Source: a virus. Taken from it: DNA of 26,205 nucleotides. Position numbers and translations under genes: made by a program. Of this stretch, positions 1 through 6,292 are shown one piece after another; within the stretch, counting starts at the first letter, position 1, and every line of letters starts with the position of its first letter. The stretch lies in the IMG/VR virus record IMGVR_UViG_3300047457_000333, positions 1-26,205 of that record. One strand, given 5' to 3'. The notes below the pieces were generated by a model. It saw only the letters and a list, made by a program, of their open reading frames with translations, searched no databases and was not told the origin of the DNA.

Positions 1-12
1 GTGTGGTATAAT
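1..12 (+). promoter_or_regulatory. Extended -10 element of a possible rightward promoter
   Basis: The first 12 bases on the plus strand read GTGTGGTATAAT, a perfect TATAAT with the TG of an extended -10. The same 12 bases occur on the minus strand in the strong promoter at 5580-5608. The -35 would lie outside the window and cannot be judged. A transcript from here would run against the leftward genes, which is odd, so this is a candidate only. Confidence 0.35.
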
Positions 13-36
13 GTGTTGATTTATAACGACTTTTGA

Positions 37-102
37 CTATATAAGGGGATGATGATGGATGGGGGGATGGGGCGCTAGCAATAAAACTTCATCCTGGGCC
101 AA
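37..102 (-). CDS. Possible 21-codon small ORF
   Basis: Downstream of the zinc-finger gene there is a strong GGAGG (113-117) ten bases before a TTG codon at 102. The frame runs 21 codons to TAG at 37. The predicted peptide has the core DEVLLLAPHPP followed by three histidines. I do not recognise it. The good ribosome site and protein-like composition are the only support; a TTG start and very short length argue against. An ATG in another frame at about 92 gives only five codons. The 1-163 interval otherwise shows no gene. Confidence 0.3.
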   Translation of the reverse strand: MAQDEVLLLAPHPPIHHHPLI

Positions 103-163
103 ACTCTTTTTTCCTCCAATTTATTTTCCCAGGCAAAATCGCAATTTACCCTTTTTCCATTTC

Positions 164-535
164 TCAAATTTTTTTCCAGGCTGCCAACATCCGTTTACCC
201 TTTATGGGTTTTCTACCCTTTCTCGTAGGTTTCCCATACAGTTTCTTTCTCAGAGTTATCTCTCTGTCTCTCTCTTTAAGAGATTCTAAGACCCACTCAT
301 CAATCCAGACATGGATGGGTTTTGCGTTCCCTATAATACCATCCTCTCTCAGTCTATCTCTGGCTCTCTGAGCATTTCTGTTAATCTGCTCCGGTGTCGC
401 AAACTCAGAACCACATGCAGAGCATTCAGAGGAATCTATCAGAAGACCTTTAAAGTATTCATTCTTATATTCAGAGTTATTTTGTCTTGTATATTCGGTG
501 ACAGTACCTTCTGCACCACAGATAGGACAATACAT
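164..535 (-). CDS. Zinc-finger protein, MqsA/YgiT-like N-terminus
   Basis: A 123-residue protein with a CPxC pair at C3/C6 and a CxxC pair at C38/C41 (CSACG). This is the arrangement of the MqsA/YgiT-type N-terminal zinc ribbon, where the second pair is followed by a short linker (here FATPEQINRN). The remaining 75 residues are basic and helical. I see no clear helix-turn-helix of the kind that follows the zinc domain in MqsA antitoxins, and there is no adjacent MqsR-like toxin. A free-standing phage zinc-binding regulator is therefore more likely than a toxin-antitoxin system. The ATG at 535 overlaps the upstream stop as TAATG, so it is probably translationally coupled. Function unknown. Confidence 0.75.
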   Translation of the reverse strand: MYCPICGAEGTVTEYTRQNNSEYKNEYFKGLLIDSSECSACGSEFATPEQINRNAQRARDRLREDGIIGNAKPIHVWIDEWVLESLKERDREITLRKKLYGKPTRKGRKPIKGKRMLAAWKKI

Positions 536-726
536 TATTCAATCTCTATTAATTGCCGTTCCAATAATTGTAAATCATTCTTGAGTTTATTCAAGAATGG
601 TATACCACATTTCTCCATTCTATCAGCAGGATAATTCACAATTACTCTTTTATAGTTTTCAATCTCGATCTTCTTCAAGAATATCTTATGTTCTATATCA
701 TCCTTAGTTAGTTTCTTTTTAGACAT
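535..726 (-). CDS. Small hypothetical protein, predicted coiled coil
   Basis: This is a 63-residue, charged protein made almost wholly of predicted helix, with heptad-like Leu/Ile spacing in residues 10-25 and 44-63. It has no cysteines, signal peptide or membrane segment. Its start overlaps the upstream stop (TAATG) and its stop overlaps the next gene's start in the same way. It belongs to a tight run of small accessory genes. I do not recognise the family. Confidence 0.65.
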   Translation of the reverse strand: MSKKKLTKDDIEHKIFLKKIEIENYKRVIVNYPADRMEKCGIPFLNKLKNDLQLLERQLIEIE

Positions 727-989
727 TATTCAATACCAAAACGTTTTTTCAATAGATTTTGAAAATTCTGCATTGCATGTGCCAAATCAATCGCATCCAA
801 TCCAGTGAATCTATCTTCTTCAAGTTCTGCTTGTTCGATACATTCTCTCACAATTAACTCAGCAAACTTCTCAGCAGCCTCCCAGCTATCTGCTTCTATA
901 GTTTCTCCTAAGTCTTCACCACCAATATCATGAAGGTCATAGAAATAAAAACCGGACTGTTCTGCGAGTTCTTTAATTCTTTCGTTCAT
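726..989 (-). CDS. Conserved phage hypothetical protein
   Basis: I place the start at the ATG at 989 (87 residues, beginning MNERIKELAEQ). It has a strong Shine-Dalgarno, AGAAGGAAG, about five bases upstream. The longer frame to 1010 would put that ribosome site inside the gene. The protein is acidic and helical, with the central stretch EADSWEAAEKFAEL. Short proteins with a similar N-terminus occur in many T4-like phages, but no function is known to me. It overlaps the end of the upstream cysteine-rich gene by 17 bases. Confidence 0.7.
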   Translation of the reverse strand: MNERIKELAEQSGFYFYDLHDIGGEDLGETIEADSWEAAEKFAELIVRECIEQAELEEDRFTGLDAIDLAHAMQNFQNLLKKRFGIE

Positions 990-1191
990 AATATCTTCCT
1001 TCTGGTCCACAGTTCACTAATGGTCTATAGTTCTGTCTTTCTACATTACAGAATGCAAAGTTAGTATCGCCAGTAACGGGATCGATACCATAACTAGATG
1101 CTTTTGGATTACTACATTTGGATAGACTTTGATCCAACCAAAAACTTTTGTACCATTTACAGTTCTTACAGATTTTCACTTCTTCGTTCAT
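973..1191 (-). CDS. Small cysteine-rich, probable zinc-binding protein
   Basis: A 72-residue protein with cysteines at 8, 11, 26, 48 and 61. The CKNCKWY start (C8/C11), C26 (KCSNP), C48 and C61 form a spaced set suitable for binding a metal. CxxCKWY followed by a C-x-NP loop is a recurring motif in small phage proteins of unknown function. Its ATG overlaps the stop of the exonuclease gene as ATGA (GTATGA), so the two are probably co-translated. It has no membrane segment or signal peptide. Confidence 0.7.
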   Translation of the reverse strand: MNEEVKICKNCKWYKSFWLDQSLSKCSNPKASSYGIDPVTGDTNFAFCNVERQNYRPLVNCGPEGRYYERKN

Positions 1192-1607
1192 ACTCTACCC
1201 ATATACATATCAGCAATAGCACGAGCATCATACAATGCATTGTGCAGAACTTTACTATGACCACTTGAAAGGGTACGATCAAGAATAAAAGAGATTGGAG
1301 GATGCCTTGGAGAGATACCCGGACCAACAATCAAAGATTCACAGAAATACTTAATATCATCTGCCCAATCTGCAATGATAGTAATCTCTGTAAAGTGCAT
1401 TAGAAAGTTAAACAGTTTGTCTTGGAATAATTCTTTACTAATAGGTTTCTTACCAAGCATAGGCATAACATTATTTTTAACCCAAGGACCTGGATTAGGA
1501 CATTCTAATACTTCATAGAATTCAAAACCAGTTCCGGTCACCAATGCCAAACTGATGAGTTCACCACCGAATTCATTAAACTCAGTGTCAATAAAAATTT
1601 TTGTCAT
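1188..1607 (-). CDS. DEDDh 3'-5' exonuclease, Rv2179c-like exoribonuclease
   Basis: A 139-residue compact exonuclease of the DEDDh superfamily. Exo I is DTEF (D7, E9), Exo II contributes D80 in IADWADD, and Exo III is LHNALYDARA with H122 and D127 five residues apart. This is the layout of two-metal 3'-5' exonucleases. The short length and the DTEFNEFGG start resemble the Rv2179c-like (PF16473) exoribonuclease group, as opposed to DnaQ proofreading subunits. All catalytic residues are present, so activity is likely. Substrate is not readable from sequence: RNA turnover or small-fragment clean-up is the family expectation. Its start overlaps the upstream small gene by 20 bases. Confidence 0.85.
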   Translation of the reverse strand: MTKIFIDTEFNEFGGELISLALVTGTGFEFYEVLECPNPGPWVKNNVMPMLGKKPISKELFQDKLFNFLMHFTEITIIADWADDIKYFCESLIVGPGISPRHPPISFILDRTLSSGHSKVLHNALYDARAIADMYMGRV

Positions 1608-1791
1608 TTTTCCATTCTTCCTCTAAATTAACTTCTTTAACCTCTATCTTATATGGAGATTGTTTCTCTAACCCTTTACCAAGATAATTAGCATATGATG
1701 TGGCACTCTCTGGGTTATCAAATACTTTCTTAAACTCTGGACTACCATAACTGTATCTTCTTGAGATGAACACCATATACACCTTAGTCAT
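1588..1791 (-). CDS. Small hypothetical protein
   Basis: The likely start is the ATG at 1791 (67 residues, MTKVYMVFISRRYSYG). The extra N-terminal codons of the longer frame lie inside the upstream gene. The new ATG sits in an AATGACTAA overlap with that gene's stop. The protein begins with a beta-strand-like stretch, has a helical middle (ESATSYANYLGKG) and an acidic tail. This looks like a small alpha/beta fold, but no motif identifies it. Its 3' end overlaps the exonuclease gene. Confidence 0.6.
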   Translation of the reverse strand: MTKVYMVFISRRYSYGSPEFKKVFDNPESATSYANYLGKGLEKQSPYKIEVKEVNLEEEWKNDKNFY

Positions 1792-2263
1792 TAACCAACT
1801 CCATTTCATAGAGTTTAATGGCAGCCATTGCATTATCCTTGAAATGGTAAGAATCAAAGATTTTACCATGTTGCTTGGTATTAGGGCAGTAATGTCTCAG
1901 AGTATAAGGACGGGCACCATAACCTTCATCAAGAAGCACACGAATACCTTTATAAGGATTCTCTGGTTCTGCAAAGTGTGATTTGTTATAACAACTAATA
2001 ACGGCATCAACCGCAGAGTCACCCCATGCAGATACAGTAAAAGACGGACGGTTAATGGGAGACTTCTTCATCGTGGCAACCCATTTACCCGGATATTCTG
2101 ATAATGCAAATGGTTCTATGCTTCTCACCGAGATATTAAATGAGTCAATCAAAAGACCTGCATATTCCCATTCATTTTTCATTTCTTCATCACCGCAAAT
2201 TGAAATACCAAAAAACCCATGTAAAGGAAAGCCAAACGAGTGGCTCTCAATCTCCCACTCCAA
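1784..2263 (-). CDS. Conserved-looking phage hypothetical, uncertain start
   Basis: The protein has up to 159 residues. The best-looking core is residues 28-159 (YAGLLIDSFNISVRS, GKWVATMKKS, FTVSAWGDS). This core looks globular, with alternating strands, but I cannot assign a family. Start choice is unclear. TTG at 2263 has no ribosome site. ATG at 2182 has GGTGA seven bases upstream and may be the true start (132 residues). The frame is open further upstream to a stop near 2313 without any ATG, and those codons still read as protein-like strands. The stop overlaps the next gene by eight bases. Confidence 0.55.
   Translation of the reverse strand: MEWEIESHSFGFPLHGFFGISICGDEEMKNEWEYAGLLIDSFNISVRSIEPFALSEYPGKWVATMKKSPINRPSFTVSAWGDSAVDAVISCYNKSHFAEPENPYKGIRVLLDEGYGARPYTLRHYCPNTKQHGKIFDSYHFKDNAMAAIKLYEMELVND
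2238..2260 (-). other. Small RNA hairpin near a disputed start
   Basis: A six-base inverted repeat (GAGTGG / CCACTC) encloses an 11-base loop, just inside the long form of the gene that starts at 2263 or 2182. An overlapping alternative stem (CTCTCA / TGAGAG) is possible just upstream. There is no U-tract, so it is not a terminator. If the 2182 start is used, the hairpin lies in the leader and could affect translation; this is inference. Confidence 0.25.
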
Positions 2264-2341
2264 TATGATGAGAGAGAAACGTAAGTCACTCCCATCATAA
2301 AGGAGAAGAGATTAAAATATTCCAGACCTATTGCAAGGAAG

Positions 2342-2539
2342 TTATTCATTCAACAATGATGGATTAGATCCAGCTTCAGAAACAAAATCATCAGCAATGT
2401 CTTCTGCAAGATTCATTGCAACATGATGAGTTTTCTTGATCACTTTTTCGTTAATGAAATACTCTACCGTATACCCGGAAAAATCGGAATAGATTTTAGC
2501 GATACGATTACCTTGTTCGAACGAAGAGACTAGCTCCAT
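2342..2539 (-). CDS. Small hypothetical protein
   Basis: This is a 65-residue acidic protein beginning MELVSSFEQGNRIAKIYSDF, with a strand-rich first half (YTVEYFINEKVIKK) and a helical second half (NLAEDIADDFVSEAG). The ribosome site is excellent: AGGAGG seven bases before the ATG. Small proteins with this strand-then-helix pattern recur in T4-like marine phages, without a known function. It follows the VWA/peptidase gene by 11 bases and is probably on the same transcript. Confidence 0.65.
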   Translation of the reverse strand: MELVSSFEQGNRIAKIYSDFSGYTVEYFINEKVIKKTHHVAMNLAEDIADDFVSEAGSNPSLLNE

Positions 2540-2550
2540 AAAAAACCCTC

Positions 2551-4764
2551 CTATGAGATTAAACCAATAAAACGATTAAGTACGGTTCTGTTATTCATCT
2601 TGTTACCCGCATGTTTTGCAAATGCATTGGCAATAGATTTAACAGATGTACCCCTAACACTGAAAGTATCTTCTTCGTCATCTTCATTATAAGAAGGTCG
2701 ATCTGATTTCAGCAGATAGTATTCATCATAACCTTGTGAAGTAACAACTAGATGCTTATTCTTCTTGAAAGTTGAGTAAAGATCACCATGTGTTTCATAC
2801 TTGTTAGGATAAAACTTATATATGCCTCTCTTAGCTTCAAAGTTACTCAGAAGATAGAATCCAATGATATTAGAGTTGGTACGCAACTTCAACAGTTTGA
2901 TATATGCATTGGTGTAAGAAGCAGTATCAGTTCCTTTGATAGTTACTTCATGACGAGTTACTTCATCCCGAAGAACAACTTCATTGTTTACATACCTATG
3001 TTTTACATAAGCAGTACGTTGAATTGCGGTATGATGTAAGTTGTTATTATAACAATAAACACTACCGTTACTTTCACCGTCAGTTAGAAACACAGTGTTT
3101 ACAATCTGAAGACGATTCTTCTTTTGAAACTCTGGAACAACTTCCATTGCAGCCAGAATAGTATCATTCAAAGGAGTACCACCTAGTTGAAACATTTGAA
3201 TGTGGTGATTAATGTTCTTAGAAACAAATACCAGTGCAGATGCAGCCTTACTGAATTGTGATGCATTCATTCGACTAGAAAGAATGTTCATCAATCTAAG
3301 ATGACCGCATACAACCAAATCGTTCTTTCTGCGAATCTGAATATCGGTATAATCATGGCATAGACCATGTGCATCACTGAAGGCATATACTTCATAAGGA
3401 ATATTAACCTTCTTACAGAACATAACCAGATTGAACAACTGCTTGACTGTGTTATAAAGATGGTCAGTCATAGAACCAGACCAATCGATAAACATAACCA
3501 GACCATGAGATTTACCCTGACTAGTTACAGTTAGTTTCTTGAAGATATCTTCATTAAACTGATAAGAGAAAATCTTATTAAGATTCAAATCACCAGTTTT
3601 TGCAGTAGAAGCTTTCTTCATCTGTTCTGCATTCTTACGAAGTTCAAATTCCTTTACCAGATAAGAAACAGTCTTGTTCAAACTGTTACGCATCTGAATG
3701 AAACCTTCAGTATCGTAACCATGATTTTTACCAAAATCCCACCTTTTTGAAATTTGTTGATCATACATCTTATAAAGATCTTTGAAATCAACAATAACCT
3801 TATCAAGATCAACTTTCGGTGCATTTACATAAACACTTTCAGCTCGTTCTGAATCAAACAACTGTTGTTCATTCTGCTTAAATGCATCATCAGTAACAGA
3901 ACGAATTTCTTCTTCGAACTGTCCTGCACCCTTAGTACCTGTGGATTCCTTCTCCCCTTTTTCTTGTTGACCTTTTTCTAAAGGTTTTTCTTCGGTTTCA
4001 CCTGCACCCTTAGAATTAGATTCTGCATCATCAGCACCCTCTTCCTGTTCTTGATTGTCTAGATCAGTTTCAGATTGGGTTCCCTTTTCGTCATCCTTTT
4101 CACCAACACCATCTTCACCATCCTGATTAGAAGGTGGTTCCATAGAATCATCACCTTCATCATCTTCTGGGAACGATGAATCAAAATCCATGTCATCTTC
4201 TTCATCATTATTGAACTTCATGAACTCTACGATCTTACGTTGGACCAGTACACCTTCATCAAATGTTTGTACTGATTCAAGATCATTAAGAAGCGCACGT
4301 TCTTGTTCACTAAATTCAATATTAAGATTGGCACCAACTTTGCAATGAAGGTTGATTCGGTCAATCAGATTGTATTCATTGAGGTCTTTACCTGCCGTTT
4401 TAAAGAAATCCCGAGCAAAAAGACCATTGTATGCACGAATGAAGACGTTCTTTAGACCAGGATACTTGTACTTGATCTTCTTTTCGATACGAAAATCTTC
4501 AACAACATTGAGAACAGACATGTTTTCACGGTTGTCTATTGCTTTCTGCCAGTCAACAATATCAGTATACAGTGCATGACCTACTTCGTGACCCATAAAA
4601 AGGTCATAGGTGTCAGCATCAACATCATTGTTAAGAACAGGAACAGTAAGAACACGATTGTTAAGGTCAAAAGATGCAGTCGAAACCTTACGTTGTTCGA
4701 TGTGGATGTTCTCCGTTGCCATCAGTTTGGCAAGAAGTGACTTAGTTTCAATCAAATTACTCAT
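2551..4764 (-). CDS. HExxH peptidase-like / VWA-domain protein, CobT-like
   Basis: A 737-residue protein starting at the ATG at 4764; the GGAG upstream is its ribosome site, so the longer TTG frame is rejected. Residues 54-63 hold MGHEVGH, a gluzincin-type HExxH (H59, E60, H63), followed by NVVEDFRIE (about 87-94), which could give the third ligand. Residues about 185-290 are a very acidic low-complexity linker. A von Willebrand factor A domain follows, with a MIDAS motif DWSGSM at 427-432 and later GGTPLNDT and TDGES elements. This is the layout of CobT-like partners of MoxR/CobS AAA ATPases found in T4-like cyanophages. No such ATPase is in the window. The substrate is unknown: metal-dependent remodelling of a phage or host complex is an inference. 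Transcribed from its own promoter at 4795-4823. Confidence 0.8.
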   Translation of the reverse strand: MSNLIETKSLLAKLMATENIHIEQRKVSTASFDLNNRVLTVPVLNNDVDADTYDLFMGHEVGHALYTDIVDWQKAIDNRENMSVLNVVEDFRIEKKIKYKYPGLKNVFIRAYNGLFARDFFKTAGKDLNEYNLIDRINLHCKVGANLNIEFSEQERALLNDLESVQTFDEGVLVQRKIVEFMKFNNDEEDDMDFDSSFPEDDEGDDSMEPPSNQDGEDGVGEKDDEKGTQSETDLDNQEQEEGADDAESNSKGAGETEEKPLEKGQQEKGEKESTGTKGAGQFEEEIRSVTDDAFKQNEQQLFDSERAESVYVNAPKVDLDKVIVDFKDLYKMYDQQISKRWDFGKNHGYDTEGFIQMRNSLNKTVSYLVKEFELRKNAEQMKKASTAKTGDLNLNKIFSYQFNEDIFKKLTVTSQGKSHGLVMFIDWSGSMTDHLYNTVKQLFNLVMFCKKVNIPYEVYAFSDAHGLCHDYTDIQIRRKNDLVVCGHLRLMNILSSRMNASQFSKAASALVFVSKNINHHIQMFQLGGTPLNDTILAAMEVVPEFQKKNRLQIVNTVFLTDGESNGSVYCYNNNLHHTAIQRTAYVKHRYVNNEVVLRDEVTRHEVTIKGTDTASYTNAYIKLLKLRTNSNIIGFYLLSNFEAKRGIYKFYPNKYETHGDLYSTFKKNKHLVVTSQGYDEYYLLKSDRPSYNEDDEEDTFSVRGTSVKSIANAFAKHAGNKMNNRTVLNRFIGLIS

Positions 4765-4794
4765 AATATATGTCTCCAATCAATTTGTAGGAGT

Positions 4795-4823
4795 ATTTTA
4801 CCATCATTTTTAGTCGTTGTCAA
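4795..4823 (-). promoter_or_regulatory. Sigma70-type promoter for the VWA/peptidase gene
   Basis: On the minus strand TTGACA (4818-4823) is separated by exactly 17 bases from TAAAAT (4795-4800), preceded by TGG (extended -10). It overlaps the last codons of the upstream gene and lies about 30 bases before the ATG at 4764. The -35 context CTTGACA is shared with the promoters at 5580, 7541 and 12547. Confidence 0.8.
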
Positions 4824-5025
4824 GCTCTTTTATGCGTTCAATGACAAGAACATTGCCATTGTTACCCAATTTTACAGTAGATTTTAAGAGTGTTTTCTCA
4901 TCCCAACCCAATTCTTCAATAACATCCTCATGAATCGTGATCCAAAGATCGTCTGATAGTTCATTAAACGGGTCTTTTACCACTTCAGTAAAGGTATAAT
5001 ACTCTTTAGGTTCTGCTTTTTGCAT
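4810..5025 (-). CDS. Small protein, possibly AbrB/MazE-like
   Basis: Start set at the ATG at 5025 (71 residues), which forms a TAATG overlap with the newly found upstream gene. The ATG at 5037 would overlap that gene by 13 bases and has no ribosome site. The second half (LWITIHEDVIEELGWDEKTL then NGNVLVIERI) has the strand-helix-strand pattern of AbrB/MazE swapped-hairpin proteins, where a helix ending in LGW is followed by a strand pair. No toxin gene is next to it. The AbrB reading is inference; a small phage regulator is plausible. Confidence 0.65.
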   Translation of the reverse strand: MQKAEPKEYYTFTEVVKDPFNELSDDLWITIHEDVIEELGWDEKTLLKSTVKLGNNGNVLVIERIKELDND

Positions 5026-5201
5026 TACATCAACCATTCTTGGTCAAAAGTATAGATGTTTTTACCCTGTTCTGCTAGTTTTTGCATCATTTTATATGAT
5101 TGTAATTGAATTTTTAGTTCTTCTTCAGTCAAATCATCGAAAGTTACACAATCTTCGTACATATTTCTCATAAATTCTTCTGGATCACGTTCTGGAAACA
5201 T
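5025..5201 (-). CDS. 58-residue acidic hypothetical protein, doubly coupled
   Basis: A short gene filling the otherwise empty 5038-5200 gap. It starts at the ATG at 5201 (TAATG overlap with the upstream stop; ribosome site GAGG eight bases before) and ends with TAA at 5025, itself a TAATG overlap with the next gene. The protein begins MFPERDPEEFMRNMYEDCV, continues TFDDLTEEELKIQLQSYKMM and ends FDQEWLM. It is acidic and helical, with a single cysteine. There is no known family. Coupling at both ends and good codon-like composition make it convincing despite its size. Confidence 0.75.
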   Translation of the reverse strand: MFPERDPEEFMRNMYEDCVTFDDLTEEELKIQLQSYKMMQKLAEQGKNIYTFDQEWLM

Positions 5202-5548
5202 TAGAGTACCTCGTTCTTACGGCCAAGAGAAGCTGGATTCATGCCTTCAGAGACATAAACATAGTTGCCTTTATGTAAAGGTGCAAGACAATTGCCAATT
5301 TTCTCGACAATTTTGCGGTCATCTTCGGAAAGTTTGTGGAAATCACGCATAATTCCCGATTTTGTAAGTGCGCCAGTAACACCAGTATCAACAGACTTGT
5401 AGTCTGGGGTGATTCTGTCACTGGGAATAGACAAATTGTAGTTAGAAAGACGTTTTAGTTCAGTCTTAGCTACAACTTTTGGTTTGGTTTCTACGTCTTT
5501 GGGTTTGCGCTTCGGTTTGGAGCGTGGTACTTTTGCATAAATCATCAT
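5201..5548 (-). CDS. Conserved T4-like phage hypothetical
   Basis: This is a 115-residue protein. The N-terminal 35 residues are very basic (SKPKRKPK, TKPKVVAKTELKR). The C-terminal half is a more ordered domain (KLSEDDRKIVEKIGNCL, then YVYVSEGMNPASLGRKNEVL). The closing GRKNEVL block is, as I recall, shared by small proteins of cyanophage-like T4 relatives with no known role. The basic arm suggests nucleic-acid contact (inference). The ribosome site GAGGTGA lies just before tandem ATGs at 5548 and 5545. It is the first gene behind the consensus promoter at 5580-5608. Confidence 0.7.
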   Translation of the reverse strand: MMIYAKVPRSKPKRKPKDVETKPKVVAKTELKRLSNYNLSIPSDRITPDYKSVDTGVTGALTKSGIMRDFHKLSEDDRKIVEKIGNCLAPLHKGNYVYVSEGMNPASLGRKNEVL

Positions 5549-5579
5549 AAATCACCTCACAGTCAATTGTGTAGGGGAT

Positions 5580-5608
5580 ATTATACCACACTCCTCCCGT
5601 TTTGTCAA
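5580..5608 (-). promoter_or_regulatory. Perfect consensus sigma70 promoter
   Basis: On the minus strand TTGACA (5603-5608), a 17-base spacer and TATAAT (5580-5585), with TGG ahead of the -10 giving an extended -10. It sits in the gap between two genes, about 32 bases before the ATG at 5548, and should drive 5548 to about 4810. Such a site should be used by host RNA polymerase without a phage factor. Confidence 0.9.
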
Positions 5609-5617
5609 GCTATCGTG

Positions 5618-5818
5618 TCATTCGTAGTAAAAATCCTCATCTCTGTCACAATTTTGGTAATTTTTAGCCTTGAAACGAGTAGTTGTTGCATTCTTACTGC
5701 GTTTTACTTCTACACTTTCGTTAGCCTTCTTCTTGGTCTTTACGAAATTCCCACCAAAACCTTCATAGTCCTCATCGAAAAGATGTTCAGAATGAAATTT
5801 TGCTAGATTTTTAGACAC
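5618..5818 (-). CDS. Small charged hypothetical protein, GTG start
   Basis: This is a 66-residue protein beginning with GTG at 5818, seven bases after AAGGAG. The first third is acidic and aromatic (HLFDEDYEGFGGNF), the middle is lysine-rich (VKTKKKANESVEVKRSKN) and the tail is acidic again. It has one cysteine, no membrane segment and no recognised domain. It ends just before the promoter at 5580-5608, so it is the last gene of the RNase H transcript. Confidence 0.65.
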   Translation of the reverse strand: MSKNLAKFHSEHLFDEDYEGFGGNFVKTKKKANESVEVKRSKNATTTRFKAKNYQNCDRDEDFYYE

Positions 5819-5854
5819 GATACTGCTCCTTAGTTAATAAATGCCTTTATTTCT

Positions 5855-6292
5855 CTACCCGGCACGTTTAGGTAGCATGTCAGGGAAACATTGACTGACA
5901 AAATCATAAGTAAGACCCTCAACTCCTTGGTCTTTCTTAAAAATACCAATAACAACTTCCGCTTCGCGTGGTTCCAGAGACTCTAGGAACTGTATTAGAA
6001 GTTCTTTTCTCTTTCTTTCGTTTAATCCTTCTCCCGCAGGATCACCTTTTCTAAACAAATAGAGTTTTCTTAGTTCTGTGCTCAATTGACAGGTGGAAAT
6101 TCCCGGTAGTGTATCAGGAATCTTATATTCGGCGGGGAAATCGTCAACTAACCATTGGAATTCTGGGTCGAAGGTTAGTTTTAGAACATTTACGAGAGTT
6201 TGGTTTAAATTGTTTTGAATAACAAGAACTTTTTCTTGTTCGGTTAATGCTAATTCAAATTCATCAAAAATTTCATAGATATTTTTTGCCAT
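5855..6292 (-). CDS. DUF6433-like conserved phage protein
   Basis: A 145-residue all-helical protein (IYEIFDEFELALTEQEKV, RKRKELLIQFLESLEP, AEVVIGIFKKD) ending FVSQCFPDMLPKRAG. The helix order and the repeated ELLIQ-LESLEP / GLTYDFVSQCFP blocks match my recollection of a conserved family in T4-like cyanophages and marine myoviruses (DUF6433) of unknown function, usually near replication genes. Here it directly follows RNase H with a TAATG overlap and a GAGG ribosome site, which supports a link to DNA replication (inference). Confidence 0.75.
   Translation of the reverse strand: MAKNIYEIFDEFELALTEQEKVLVIQNNLNQTLVNVLKLTFDPEFQWLVDDFPAEYKIPDTLPGISTCQLSTELRKLYLFRKGDPAGEGLNERKRKELLIQFLESLEPREAEVVIGIFKKDQGVEGLTYDFVSQCFPDMLPKRAG

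Noticed and set aside
59-289. Plus-strand 76-residue ORF at the window start
   Set aside because: It covers the end of the minus-strand zinc-finger gene and has low-complexity, Phe/Pro-rich sequence typical of an antisense shadow. No ribosome site was found for it.
164-535. Complete MqsRA toxin-antitoxin system
   Set aside because: Only the zinc-ribbon half resembles MqsA; there is no toxin gene beside it and no clear HTH domain.
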